Positions 16,596 through 25,251 of a stretch of DNA of 64,000 nucleotides are shown here, piece after piece. The notes below the pieces were generated by a model, which did not search any database, had not been told where the DNA came from, and saw nothing but the letters and a program-made list of their open reading frames with translations. How positions within the stretch are numbered: position 1 is the stretch's first letter; every line of letters starts with the position of its first letter. A program made the position numbers and the translations under genes. The DNA comes from an uncultured Brevibacillus sp. (GTDB lineage: Bacteria > Bacillota > Bacilli > Brevibacillales > Brevibacillaceae), in assembly GCF_947502445.1 (NCBI RefSeq), contig NZ_CANMZW010000004.1, positions 248,001 to 312,000 on the forward strand, in the 5' to 3' direction.

Positions 16596-17542
16596 CCAAC
16601 GCATTGGTAACAGGAGCTACCAGGTTTTGGACAACATGCCTTCTTGCGATTAAGTCAAATGGGATGGAACGTAGGCGGCATGCGTACGGATTCCTCCTCG
16701 CGCAAATCCGTTTGGACGAATCGGATGCCTTGCTCCTGAAGCTCGGAGCGGATCGACTCGCTTCGTCCCATCATGCTGTGGACGTTGAAGGTACAAGACA
16801 CGTCGTCGACGGGTGCCGAAAGCAAAATGTGCTGAGGCTCATTCATATTTCAACGCCGAGCATCTATTTCGACTATCGAGACCGGGGAGGTATCAGCGAA
16901 TCGGAACCGCTTCCAGTAAAGCAGGTTATCGCTTATGCCGCAACCAAGTTGCTGGAGCTGCGGCAACCAGGTATTGGAGAAGAGGAGGTTAGGTATGTGG
17001 TGCTATCGCATTTTCATGCCGATCATCCGGCGGGGCTGCGCGACTTTCCTAATGCTCGCATCCTGTATAAGCGGGATGCGCATACAGCGATCAAAGATCT
17101 TGGTTTGCTTGCCTCAGTCAAAGCTGGCTGTCTGCCTGGTCTGCTGCCGGACGATTTCGAGGAACGATCCCCACTCATCGATGAGACTCCTCATGCGCAG
17201 GCTACCTGGGATTTTCCGTTCGTGATGGGTTATGATCTGTTCGGAGACGGTAGCTTGATCGCGGTTGACCTGTCAGGGCATGCTGCGGGGCAGATCGGAT
17301 TGTTTTTGATGTCGGCTACAGGCGAGTACTTCTTATGCGCGGATGCGGTCTGGTCAAGCCGCGCTTATCGAGAACGGCGCAAGCCGCACGCGGCAGCCGT
17401 GCTGATCATGGATGATCGTGGTCAGTATGCTGATACTTTTGAACGGTTGTGCTTTCTGCATCAGCAATATCCTCAGATTCGAATCATACCGAGTCATTGT
17501 AAGGAAGAACTCTTACAGGAGACAGGAGAGAAGGAATCATGA
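16592..17542 (+). pseudogene. NAD-epimerase/metallo-hydrolase deletion fusion, cluster 1
   Basis: One 316-residue frame joins relics of two genes that are separate and intact at 48464-49465 and 49455-50306. It starts like the epimerase (MTNALVTGATRF for MSKRVLVTGGTGF), shifts frame so that GQHAFLRLSQMGWNV lies in the next frame, then carries a stretch read backwards (see findings), then returns to epimerase with VDVEGTRHVVDGCRKQNVLR and LIHISTPSIYF. At about 16960 it jumps into the metallo-hydrolase: VVLSHFHADHPAGLRDFPNA onward to PSHCKEELL. The metal-binding HFHADH, DLSGHAAGQ, CADAVWSS and final His are kept, but the first 85 or so residues of the hydrolase fold are gone. The epimerase is certainly dead. 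The frame still ends in a 4-base overlap with the next gene, so translation may be kept for coupling. Confidence 0.8.
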
Positions 17543-18885
17543 ACGGACTTATCATACTCCTAAAGCATTACATACAGACCAGGTTCGGGGGAAGATGGGC
17601 CGATCGTACGGCGTTCGAGCGCTGGCAGGAACGCCAGGTACTCCGCCAGCTTCGATTCGTCAAGGCTCATTCTTCCTTTTATCGGGAGCTGTGGGGGGAT
17701 CTACCGCTGGAGCAATGGAGACGGTTCCCGATTATTGACAAAAAAGTTATGATGGATCACTTTGATCACCTGAATACAGCAGGTATCCGAAAAGACGAGG
17801 CGATGGCGGTCGCGCTTGAAGCGGAGAATACGCGCAATTTCCAGCTGCGAATCGGAAACATAAGCGTCGGCCTGTCGTCAGGAACGTCCGGTAACCGCGG
17901 TCTATTTCTCGTCAGCGATCGCGAGCAAGCAGCCTGGGCTGGCACGATGCTGGCGAAGCTGTTGCCTGGACCACTGTGGAGACCGGAGAAGGTAGCCTTT
18001 TTTCTGAGGGCGAACAGCAATCTGTACGAATCCGTGCGCAGCGGCAAGCTGCAGTTCGAATATTTCGATCTACTAGAACCGATCGAGAGGCATGTGGAGC
18101 GGCTGGAAGTTTATCAGCCTGGCATATGGGCCGCGCCTCCATCTTTACTCCGTCTGCTGGCCGAGGAAAAACGGGTAGGTCGGTTGAGAGCGTTCCCGCA
18201 TCGAATCATTTCTGTTGCAGAAGTACTGGAGCCGCTCGATGCTCGTATAATTCAAGAGACGTTCGGCTTGCCGCTTCACCAAGTATACCAATGTACGGAA
18301 GGCTTTCTCGCTAGCGCATGTCGGCACGGAACACTGCATTTGAATGAGGATGTGGTTCATATTGAAAAGGAATACGTTCAAGGGGAGAATGGCAAACGCA
18401 AATTCGTACCAATCGTGACCGATTTCTCTCGCTCTACGCAGCCGATTATTCGTTATCGATTGAACGATCTACTAACGGAAGCCGAGTCGGCCTGTCCGTG
18501 CGGCTCTGTCTTTACCGCGATCAAGCAGATCGAGGGCCGTTGCGACGATATCTTTTATATGTTGAGCGAAACGGATGGGGGACTTACTCCGGTTTTCCCG
18601 GATTATATTACACGCGCCATCCTTGCCGCTTCCCCTGTGATTGAAGAGTACCGGGCCCTTCAGATCGATGTGGAGAAAGTAGTGATTGAGCTTCAAGTCG
18701 CCGCCGGTTTCGTTCGGGAAGAGGTCGAGTGGCAAGTATCGACATCGATGGAGTTGCTGATGCGCAGGTTACACTGCCGCATCCCGAATCTCACATTTGC
18801 TCCTTATTCGTTTCAACCGGGACTTCGCAAGCTTCGACGCGTAGAAAGGAGATGGCAGATTGAGCAATCACATCTCCCTCTATGA
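17539..18885 (+). CDS. PaaK/F390-synthetase-like adenylate-forming enzyme, cluster 1
   Basis: A 448-residue member of the group annotated as putative adenylate-forming enzyme or CoF synthetase. The ATP-binding loop is ISVGLSSGTSGNRGLFLVSD, and further adenylate-enzyme motifs are VYQCTEGFLA and PIIRYRLNDLL. CPCGSVFTAI resembles the Cys-rich segment of phenylacetate-CoA ligase relatives. It should activate a carboxylic acid as acyl-adenylate; the final acceptor (CoA, amine or hydroxyl) is unknown. ATG overlaps the preceding frame by 4 bases and the next gene starts inside its 3' end. It has exactly the length of its paralogue at 50294. Confidence 0.8.
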   Translation: MNGLIILLKHYIQTRFGGRWADRTAFERWQERQVLRQLRFVKAHSSFYRELWGDLPLEQWRRFPIIDKKVMMDHFDHLNTAGIRKDEAMAVALEAENTRNFQLRIGNISVGLSSGTSGNRGLFLVSDREQAAWAGTMLAKLLPGPLWRPEKVAFFLRANSNLYESVRSGKLQFEYFDLLEPIERHVERLEVYQPGIWAAPPSLLRLLAEEKRVGRLRAFPHRIISVAEVLEPLDARIIQETFGLPLHQVYQCTEGFLASACRHGTLHLNEDVVHIEKEYVQGENGKRKFVPIVTDFSRSTQPIIRYRLNDLLTEAESACPCGSVFTAIKQIEGRCDDIFYMLSETDGGLTPVFPDYITRAILAASPVIEEYRALQIDVEKVVIELQVAAGFVREEVEWQVSTSMELLMRRLHCRIPNLTFAPYSFQPGLRKLRRVERRWQIEQSHLPL

Positions 18886-20014
18886 TCAAAGTAATCTCGA
18901 GCGCATCGATTGGCCGGATACCGAGGACGGCCGGTACGCGAAAGCTTATTTGGAGCCGCTTCTGCGCGAAGGGACCGACCGATTCATGCGCAACGTGAGA
19001 ACGAGGATGCTCGTTTTGCGGACGGAGGATCTGGTTCTTCCTGTTACTGTAAACGATGATGATTACGACAATTCGTATGTTTGTTCTCCCTATACGCATT
19101 ATATTCGCTATGCCAAACGGGAATTGGAGTTATTGAACCGCCCGCTAATGGAGAAAAGCTTGTCTGCAATTCTGGACGTCCTTGGCTATTTTATGAAAAG
19201 TTCGCAACTCAATCAGGTTGTCCATGTAAACAATTGGCTATTGTCAACGAACCTGTACCCCCGATTATCGGAAGGACAGCTTGCGGCCATTGTGAATACG
19301 GTGCGGGAAGCATTTCCCGAGCATGCAATCGTGCTGCGTTCCCTTAGTTCTTCGCTTCATCCGGCAATGATTGCAACCTTGCAAGCGAATGGCTGCAAAC
19401 TGGTGCCAAGCCGGCAGATATATTTATACCAATCGAATGATCCAGCTTTCGGAAACGCAAAATCGCGCTGGCTATTGAAGCGGGATTACGAGCTGCTGGC
19501 GAAGAACGGGTATGAGTTTGTTTCGCCGTCGGACATAACAGACACGGACGTGCCCCGAATAGCAGAATTGTACGCGATGCTCTATTTGGATAAGTACTCC
19601 TACGACAACCCACAGTTCGATACAGCGTTTATCCGCTTAGCCAAGCAAACCGGCGTGCTGACCTTGTACGGGCTGCGCAAAGAGGGGCGATTGGATGCCG
19701 TTATGGGTTTTTTCAACCGCAATGGGGTCATGACGACTCCGCTTTTCGGCTATGATACGTCGCAGCCTGCTTCGGTTGGGCTGTACCGTATGCTGTCTGC
19801 TTGCCTGATCCGGCAAGCCCGTGAGATGGGAGATTTACTCCATGAAAGCGCAGGAGCTGCCCAATTCAAACGAAACCGCGGAGCGATTGCCGATATCGAA
19901 TATTCCGCGGTATTTGACAGTCATTTGCCGCTTGGAAGAAGATGGTGTTGGACGCTTTTGGAGCAGCTGCTGAACGGTATTGGCGTTCCGATCATGCGCA
20001 AGTACAAGCTATAA
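18860..20014 (+). CDS. GNAT/FemAB-like acyltransferase, cluster 1
   Basis: A 384-residue soluble protein whose paralogue lies at 51609. The C-terminal half looks like the GNAT fold used by FemAB and BioF2-type aminoacyl/acyl transferases: IAELYAMLYLDKYSYDNPQF, GLRKEGRLDAVMGFFNRNGV and YRMLSACLIRQAREMGDLLH, ending with AAQFKRNRGA. The N-terminal region has the conserved block YDNSYVCSPYTHYIRYAKRE. The TTG start overlaps the adenylating enzyme gene by 26 bases, implying translational coupling. It probably transfers an acyl or aminoacyl group in the last steps of the pathway. Fold assignment is moderate, chemistry unknown. Confidence 0.65.
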   Translation: MSNHISLYDQSNLERIDWPDTEDGRYAKAYLEPLLREGTDRFMRNVRTRMLVLRTEDLVLPVTVNDDDYDNSYVCSPYTHYIRYAKRELELLNRPLMEKSLSAILDVLGYFMKSSQLNQVVHVNNWLLSTNLYPRLSEGQLAAIVNTVREAFPEHAIVLRSLSSSLHPAMIATLQANGCKLVPSRQIYLYQSNDPAFGNAKSRWLLKRDYELLAKNGYEFVSPSDITDTDVPRIAELYAMLYLDKYSYDNPQFDTAFIRLAKQTGVLTLYGLRKEGRLDAVMGFFNRNGVMTTPLFGYDTSQPASVGLYRMLSACLIRQAREMGDLLHESAGAAQFKRNRGAIADIEYSAVFDSHLPLGRRWCWTLLEQLLNGIGVPIMRKYKL

Positions 20015-20049
20015 AAAGCTATAAACAGATAGATTAAAAGGAGGAAAGG

Positions 20050-20928
20050 GTGCGGGTCATGTCGCGAAGAGAGCAACAACTACCATCTCCTTCAGGAGAG
20101 AGGATCGCCCTCATTACGGGCACATCAAGCGGTTTCGGCATGCTGTCAGCTGTCGAGCTGGCGCGTAAGCAATACCGCGTCGTTGCGACGATGCGGGATA
20201 CGGAACGGGCCATCGAGCTGCGCAAACGAGCCGAACAAGCAGGGGTATCGGAGCGACTGGACTATCTCAGCTTGGACGTGACATCTACTCAGGACATCGA
20301 GCAGGTCGTTGCGGAGACGCTTCGCATGCATGGCCATATCGACGTGCTTATCAATAATGCCGGGTTCGCTGTTGGCGGGTTCGTCGAGGAGGTACCGATG
20401 GAAGATTGGAGGCGGCAGATGGAGACGAACTTTTTCGGACTCGTTGCGATGACCCGAAGCGTCATTCCTGTCATGCGGAAACAACAAAGTGGTCTGATCG
20501 TGAATATCGGCAGCATCAGCGGACGAATCGGGTTTCCCGGCTACGCGCCGTACGCCGCCTCCAAGTTTGCTATAGAAGGGTTTAGCGAGAGTCTGCGTCA
20601 TGAACTGGCTCCGTTTGGCATCCGCGTCGTGCTAGTAGAACCTGGCGCCTATCGGACACCAATCTGGCAAAAAGGGTTAGCAAATATTCCTTGCGACGCA
20701 GACTCCCCCTACAAACACAGACTCGAGGCGATTATGCGATATTCGCGCCGTGCGTCTGAACATGCACCCGATCCGCAGCAAGTAGCAGAGCTGATCGGGA
20801 GAATCGCAAGCACGCCATCGCCACGTCTGCGCTACCCAATTGGGCAAGGATCGCTTCTCGCGATATGGGGAAAGGCATTGCTTCCCTGGAAGTGGTTCGA
20901 GCACCTGATTGAGCGGGGAACGCGTTGA
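20050..20928 (+). CDS. Short-chain dehydrogenase/reductase (SDR), cluster 1 only
   Basis: A 292-residue classical SDR. The nucleotide-binding motif is ALITGTSSGFGMLSAVELAR, followed by DVLINNAGFAVGGFVEE and catalytic Ser/Tyr/Lys in NIGSISGRIGF and YAPYAASKFAIEG. It reduces a carbonyl or oxidises an alcohol with NAD(P). AGGAGG at 20039-20044 suits GTG 20050; ATG 20059 is the alternative. It lies 35 bases after the acyltransferase gene and is absent from cluster 2. It could compensate for the lost epimerase-type reductase, which is speculation. Confidence 0.85.
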   Translation: MRVMSRREQQLPSPSGERIALITGTSSGFGMLSAVELARKQYRVVATMRDTERAIELRKRAEQAGVSERLDYLSLDVTSTQDIEQVVAETLRMHGHIDVLINNAGFAVGGFVEEVPMEDWRRQMETNFFGLVAMTRSVIPVMRKQQSGLIVNIGSISGRIGFPGYAPYAASKFAIEGFSESLRHELAPFGIRVVLVEPGAYRTPIWQKGLANIPCDADSPYKHRLEAIMRYSRRASEHAPDPQQVAELIGRIASTPSPRLRYPIGQGSLLAIWGKALLPWKWFEHLIERGTR

Positions 20929-21047
20929 TCATTCTTTCAAACACACCAAAGAAAGTTTGCTTCAGCGGACTTTTATTATACTTACTTTTGGATGAAAATA
21001 ATGTAATAGACTGGGAAGCTTTACATAGTGTCAATTTCAGATGAAGT

Positions 21048-21102
21048 AAAGGCAGTGACAGTGTCAGACCCGAAAATAAAGTCTTAGACTGCAACTGCCT
21101 TT
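21048..21102 (+). terminator. Terminator-like inverted repeat after cluster 1
   Basis: AAAGGCAGT (21048-21056) pairs with ACTGCCTTT (21094-21102), with inner pairing GTC/GAC on both sides of a loop. It is the likely transcription end of cluster 1, about 120 bases after the SDR stop. Confidence 0.5.
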
Positions 21103-21202
21103 ATTCAACTATTGATAAGAGACAGCCCGGTGTATGAAGAGTCATGTCCGCTGAATCGGGTAAAAGGTTGGCTGTTATGCGCCGCGGCGGCTTATTCGTT
21201 TT

Positions 21203-21232
21203 ATTAAGTTAACGGGTAGTTTACTGCAACAT
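21203..21232 (+). repeat. Island repeat, copy F (right box)
   Basis: AAGTTAACGGGTAGTTTACT at about 21206-21225 matches the right-box consensus. The left box and hairpin are replaced by GGCTGTTATGCGCCGCGG, which shares GTTATGCGCC with the inverted repeats at 25.5 and 26.3 kb. Confidence 0.5.
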
Positions 21233-21681
21233 TCTATAATTTGTAACGTCCTAATTTATGGGTTACAAGTTATGAAATACAAAGTGAGTGAGAAGATGTA
21301 CGAGAAAAGGTTTCATCATTTAAGTGCGACAGCGAGGCACTAAAGTTAACCCACAGAACGTTGGAAGGTGCGAGTTTAGAGCAAGCCTTTCCTATGATTT
21401 TGGTTGGCTCTGTTTTGATGGATGGAGATATTAGCCATAGAAGGAGCGGATTAAGTGCTCTCGCTGCAGATTGAACACGAAAGAGCTCCGATCTAAAGAA
21501 GAACGGTGAATCAAATGATACACCTGTTGGAAGCCAATTATTACTCTCTTTGAAGAGTACTTTGGAGAAAAGGAATAATGGTAACTACTTTTTATTATTT
21601 GTTTCAAGCAGAAATTAATATTATTGATTAAACTAGCGAAGAAGTGAAAAGTAGTGTAAACAAACACACGGTTCGAAATCA

Positions 21682-21879
21682 ATGACCGGTTACCCAACGG
21701 CAATCCGATGTGACAAGAAAGGCGGCAATATTCGACCGCGTCGGATCAACATCTCGATTCAGAAACTTAATTTCCCACAAAAAAACCATGAACTGTTAGA
21801 ATCGCTTTTTGATTCCATTATTGGATATGAAACAAAGGTAGGAGGAAAAGATTTTAAATGGGAAACCGGACATTCCTGA
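21682..21879 (+). CDS. Small hypothetical frame or C-terminal relic
   Basis: A 65-residue frame, RINISIQKLNFPQKNHELLE followed by SLFDSIIGYETKVGGKDFKW, overlaps the next gene by 22 bases. The composition from RINISIQ onward is protein-like, the first 20 residues less so. It may be the end of a truncated gene. No family recognised. Confidence 0.25.
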   Translation: MTGYPTAIRCDKKGGNIRPRRINISIQKLNFPQKNHELLESLFDSIIGYETKVGGKDFKWETGHS

Positions 21880-23003
21880 GCGTTACAAATGCCGATACAG
21901 ATTCGGTCGATTATGAGAATACAGCTTTCGAGACGAATAATTTTCTCGCTCCAGTATGGTTTTGTCTGGTCAGCCAAGAGCAGTTCCAGCGCTATAGCAG
22001 GCAGCTTATGCAAGCATGGAGCAAGGTTCAACCCCATATGGACCAACCGGATGTGGAGGATCTACCTGAGTGGGAATGCTTTTCCGAGGCATTTCAATGG
22101 CAGATTCCTTGGGCGGATGCTGCAGAGCAGTTGCGCCTGAGCTTACCCCGCACGCTGGCCCATTTCCCAGCGCTTGCCGTTCCCGTGCATGAGTGGCTAG
22201 AAACCTTATCGACCCATGTACAGCGGTATTCTGACGCCGTTATTCATCTAGAGCTTTCGCAATATTTTTCGTTCACGGGCGATCCCGCCCTTTATCTGAA
22301 AGACATTCAAAAATACGTTACCCTCTGGCAGTCGCCGTATCCCTCGCGGGAGAAGATCTGGCAGGGAGCAGCGAATAACTTCTATATGCTGAATGGGGAG
22401 CATTTGCCATGGAGAGAACGTACGATAGCTCAACCGGAGCAAGCTCCGGAAATTCAGCCAGCACAGTCCATTCCTCCAGCATCTGGGAAGCACCAGCCCA
22501 AATGGCGGCAGGAGTTCTACATATGGTTGCTTGCGATTCTATCCGCAGCCCTCTTACTTACCGTCTATGTCAAGACCTCCAGTGGTTGGTTGGCGGTACT
22601 CGGATTCCTCATCCCCTCTCTGTTTATCGTTTTGTGGAATATGATTATCGTTCCTAAAAAAACCTCCCTTCATCGGCTGGAGGCGGCCACGACCTTGAAG
22701 CGGAACAGTACCCCCTCTTATGCTGTGCTCAGGATTGAATATTTCAATGGGCATTCACCTATTGGGGTGGATGGCATGGAAACCGACCCTTCGGAGGATA
22801 AAACATTACCGGATCTTATCCCCTGGCTGCAAATCATGCAAGCGAAGGTGCTTTCATCTCATGAGGTCGAGCTCATGATTTCTACTAAAAATCCACCAAA
22901 CTCTATCTTACAACTTCATTTGAAGCTGGATGAACAGCTGGTAGCTAAAGATACCGTATCAGCGGTTAATGCCATTGTATTGGCTCATAAAATGTCCGTT
23001 TAA
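21858..23003 (+). CDS. Membrane-anchored protein of unknown function (DUF7822-like start)
   Basis: A 381-residue protein. The start MGNRTFLSVTNADTDSVDYE and NNFLAPVWFCLVSQEQFQRY resembles a family of proteins beginning M-x-N-R-S/T-Y/F-L that often sit next to toxins as orphan immunity-type genes; I make this link from memory and only loosely. Two hydrophobic helices lie near residues 215-255 (FYIWLLAILSAALLLTVYV and WLAVLGFLIPSLFIVLWNM), separating a cytoplasmic N-domain from a roughly 120-residue C-domain. AGGAGG lies 13 bases before the ATG. Part of the sequence around the second helix is duplicated at 24049-24090. Confidence 0.6.
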   Translation: MGNRTFLSVTNADTDSVDYENTAFETNNFLAPVWFCLVSQEQFQRYSRQLMQAWSKVQPHMDQPDVEDLPEWECFSEAFQWQIPWADAAEQLRLSLPRTLAHFPALAVPVHEWLETLSTHVQRYSDAVIHLELSQYFSFTGDPALYLKDIQKYVTLWQSPYPSREKIWQGAANNFYMLNGEHLPWRERTIAQPEQAPEIQPAQSIPPASGKHQPKWRQEFYIWLLAILSAALLLTVYVKTSSGWLAVLGFLIPSLFIVLWNMIIVPKKTSLHRLEAATTLKRNSTPSYAVLRIEYFNGHSPIGVDGMETDPSEDKTLPDLIPWLQIMQAKVLSSHEVELMISTKNPPNSILQLHLKLDEQLVAKDTVSAVNAIVLAHKMSV

Positions 23004-23089
23004 CTGCAATAACTTCTACCTCAACCAGAAAGCCATTCTTACGGTAATTGCACGGGCGTGATAATGTAAATTATTTTTGAAAGATAAAA

Positions 23090-23225
23090 TATGAAAAAAT
23101 TACGTGATACGGCATTTTGTGGAGAAAGCTTCACCTAAGTCTACATACATCTCTTTTCTTGTCAGCAGATAATAAGCGATATTAACATGGCATGAGACAT
23201 TACAATGGCTACTTGTGCCCTATCT
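23090..23225 (-). pseudogene. IS110-type transposase, C-terminal relic
   Basis: On the reverse strand AQVAIVMSHAMLIS is followed, after a frame change, by AYYLLTRKEMYVDLGEAF and a stop. Together these resemble the C-terminal end of IS110/IS1111 transposases, where a similar helix ends in a tyrosine-leucine and PY-DLG motif. Only about 45 residues remain. The assignment rests on motif memory and is tentative. Confidence 0.35.
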
Positions 23226-23334
23226 TTTTGTACTAATGTTCATCAAGGGTATGCCGGGTTGCTCCGGGATATGCTGTAGTCCTGGCGATGCTTTGAATAA
23301 TATTTTATACAGGACAGCGAGGTGATTGGGAGCG

Positions 23335-23703
23335 ATGCACAATGGCAATCGAACAGAGTGGTTCTGGGAAACGATTCGCATGGCTAACTCTGATCGTGAG
23401 AAATTAAAGGATGTTTTATGGGGTTTTGAGCTGGATGAACTCATTTCGTTCCAGGAGGAGTTTGTAGATTTTTCTATTGAACTGCAAGATCAACCTTATA
23501 CCGACTATATGGAAGAGTCTGAGGATGGAATAGAAGATATTGCAAACTGGGTTGTTAGTAAAGGAAAAGCTTTCTATGATGAGATCCTTCGGAATCCGCA
23601 GAGCCTTCCTCGCAGTGTGAATCTCTTGAACTGTGAGATTTTATACGGAATTGCAGATGAGGTCTGTTACGAAAAATACGGAAAATCAACTGGTGTATAC
23701 TAA
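23335..23703 (+). CDS. DUF4240 domain protein
   Basis: About 122 residues from ATG 23335. WFWETIRMANSDREKLKDVL opens the domain, ELDELISFQEEFVDFSIELQ and GIEDIANWVVSKGKAFYDEI follow, matching the DUF4240 pattern (FW..I, L..L....I..F, W.I..G...F......P). Soluble and acidic. Function is unknown; members are often found near toxin or immunity genes. GGGAG precedes the ATG. Confidence 0.7.
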   Translation: MHNGNRTEWFWETIRMANSDREKLKDVLWGFELDELISFQEEFVDFSIELQDQPYTDYMEESEDGIEDIANWVVSKGKAFYDEILRNPQSLPRSVNLLNCEILYGIADEVCYEKYGKSTGVY

Positions 23704-23845
23704 GCGTTAACAATCCATGATCAAGCGAGGCTTTTGAAAATAATAGAAGTGCCGAAGAAAATCCTCTCGCCCGATAAACGCAATCGTTTTGAACGGGGAT
23801 GGTCAGGGTTTTGACGATATCTTGTAAACGGAAGGAAGTGGGCGC

Positions 23846-24028
23846 ATGGGAACGATCAAAACAGGGTTTTGGAAAATCAATTTTATCCTTACACCGGGTG
23901 AGTTCAAAGAACTTCTAAACAGTTGTGTTCAGAAGGGGATTGCCTTCCATCTGCGAACCGATGGATATCCTGAGCATACCGTCGTGCAAGTGATCGATAC
24001 ATACAAGAGAATGCCTATCAGTCCTTAA
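23846..24028 (+). CDS. Small hypothetical protein, possibly truncated
   Basis: A 60-residue frame (FWKINFILTPGEFKELLNSC and GIAFHLRTDGYPEHTVVQVI) behind GGAAG. The composition is protein-like. Directly downstream is a 42-base copy of a segment of the membrane protein gene at 21858, so recombination has probably trimmed or fused genes here. No family recognised. Confidence 0.4.
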   Translation: MGTIKTGFWKINFILTPGEFKELLNSCVQKGIAFHLRTDGYPEHTVVQVIDTYKRMPISP

Positions 24029-24048
24029 GCGCCTCTGAGAAGCCTCCA

Positions 24049-24090
24049 ACTCGGATTCCTCATCCCCTCTCTGTTTATCGTTTTGTGGAA
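24049..24090 (+). repeat. 42-bp direct repeat of 22598-22639
   Basis: The 42 bases from ACTCGGATTCC to TTTTGTGGAA are identical at 22598-22639, where they code for the second membrane helix (GFLIPSLFIVLWN), and at 24049-24090, where no matching gene exists. This is a relic of a second copy of that gene or a recombination scar. Confidence 0.7.
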
Positions 24091-24202
24091 ACTGGATTAT
24101 TTTATTTTTTGGGGGATAATCGGAGTAATTATTGATCCAGAATGAAATAGAATTGAAATTAAAAAATATTGATCTTGCAGGTGGAGGTATGAAGGAATCA
24201 AT

Positions 24203-25246
24203 ATGAACAATCTTGATTATTTAGTAGACACGATTATCAATGAGCCTATGCTAAGTGAAAGAACGTATACATATTTAATTTTAGGCACTGAGAATTCGTT
24301 TACAAGCGGATATTTTGCTGTTTTAGAAAATGAAGTTTCATATGACGGAGAAATTACTATTGCTCTTTTTGATAAGTATATTAACGAAATTAAGGAATTA
24401 ATGCTAGGGAAGGGCATTCTTTGTATCAAAGTAGATGCTGGTAAGTTAGTCGAGCATTGCATTGTGAAAGATATGAATCCTGAACTTTTTGATACGGATG
24501 TCTTTGAGTTAATCATTTACCAGAGATATGATTTGGAACCAAAGGGAGAGGAAAGAAAAGAAATCTTACAGCAATCGTTAAAAGCAGAAAAAATTAAGAA
24601 TACATTAGTATTTGCGTGTTATATAAATGACATGGAAAAAATTAAAGAGCTAGTAACCCACGCGAGAAAATCCGATTTAGACAAAGTTCTTGAATATCGT
24701 GGCACTTCATTGCAGTTTTGTAGTAAACACAATAATTTAGAGGCATTTAGACTATTAGCCGAGAAGGGAGCAAACGTAGGAAAACGTGCTCTGGCTGAAA
24801 CCTCTCTTGAAATTGCGTTTAGACACTCAAGTGATATTGCGAATTATATTCGTTCAGTATTTCCGGAGATTTATCAAAAAGAGGTGAAAAAGAAGGGCTT
24901 TGGGATTGCTCTTCATTGTACAGACGAGGCTCTACTAGAAGGCATTTTACAGTTGGGCTGTGATGTGAATCAAGAAAGGAAACCATTCCCTCCGCTACAT
25001 AACTTTGCAGATTTTAATAACATTATCGGGATAAAATTCTTGTTGGATCACGGAGCTAATCTTGAATGTAGAAATCAGTATAAACAAACAGCCCTGCATA
25101 GAGCTATTAGGAGAGAAAATGTTGCCGCTATTGAAATGCTGTTAAAACATGGTGCGAACATTCATGCTACAGATCAAGATGGGAAGACACCAATGGATTT
25201 AGCTAACGCATGTGAAAACAGAGCAATTGTTAATATGATGGATTAA
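24203..25246 (+). CDS. Ankyrin-repeat protein
   Basis: A 347-residue soluble protein. Residues about 130-345 hold ankyrin repeats, for example GTSLQFCSKHNNLEAFRLLA, IIGIKFLLDHGANLECRNQY and ENVAAIEMLLKHGANIHATD. The first 120 residues form a separate domain without recognised family. No signal peptide. Ankyrin repeats bind proteins. AT-rich, in a run of single genes of probably foreign origin. GGAGG lies upstream of the ATG. Confidence 0.8.
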   Translation: MNNLDYLVDTIINEPMLSERTYTYLILGTENSFTSGYFAVLENEVSYDGEITIALFDKYINEIKELMLGKGILCIKVDAGKLVEHCIVKDMNPELFDTDVFELIIYQRYDLEPKGEERKEILQQSLKAEKIKNTLVFACYINDMEKIKELVTHARKSDLDKVLEYRGTSLQFCSKHNNLEAFRLLAEKGANVGKRALAETSLEIAFRHSSDIANYIRSVFPEIYQKEVKKKGFGIALHCTDEALLEGILQLGCDVNQERKPFPPLHNFADFNNIIGIKFLLDHGANLECRNQYKQTALHRAIRRENVAAIEMLLKHGANIHATDQDGKTPMDLANACENRAIVNMMD

Positions 25247-25251
25247 CATGC

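Larger units (their letters stand above)
20929..21681. other. Gene-free stretch after cluster 1
   Basis: No credible gene is visible on either strand over about 750 bases. It holds an inverted repeat at 21048-21102 (terminator-like) and a right box of the island repeat near 21205. Short frames on the reverse strand at 21431-21703 have no protein-like composition. Confidence 0.5.

Noticed and set aside
16592..17542. A genuine bifunctional epimerase-hydrolase enzyme
   Set aside because: Frame change, inversion and missing catalytic region of the epimerase part show decay, not a designed fusion.
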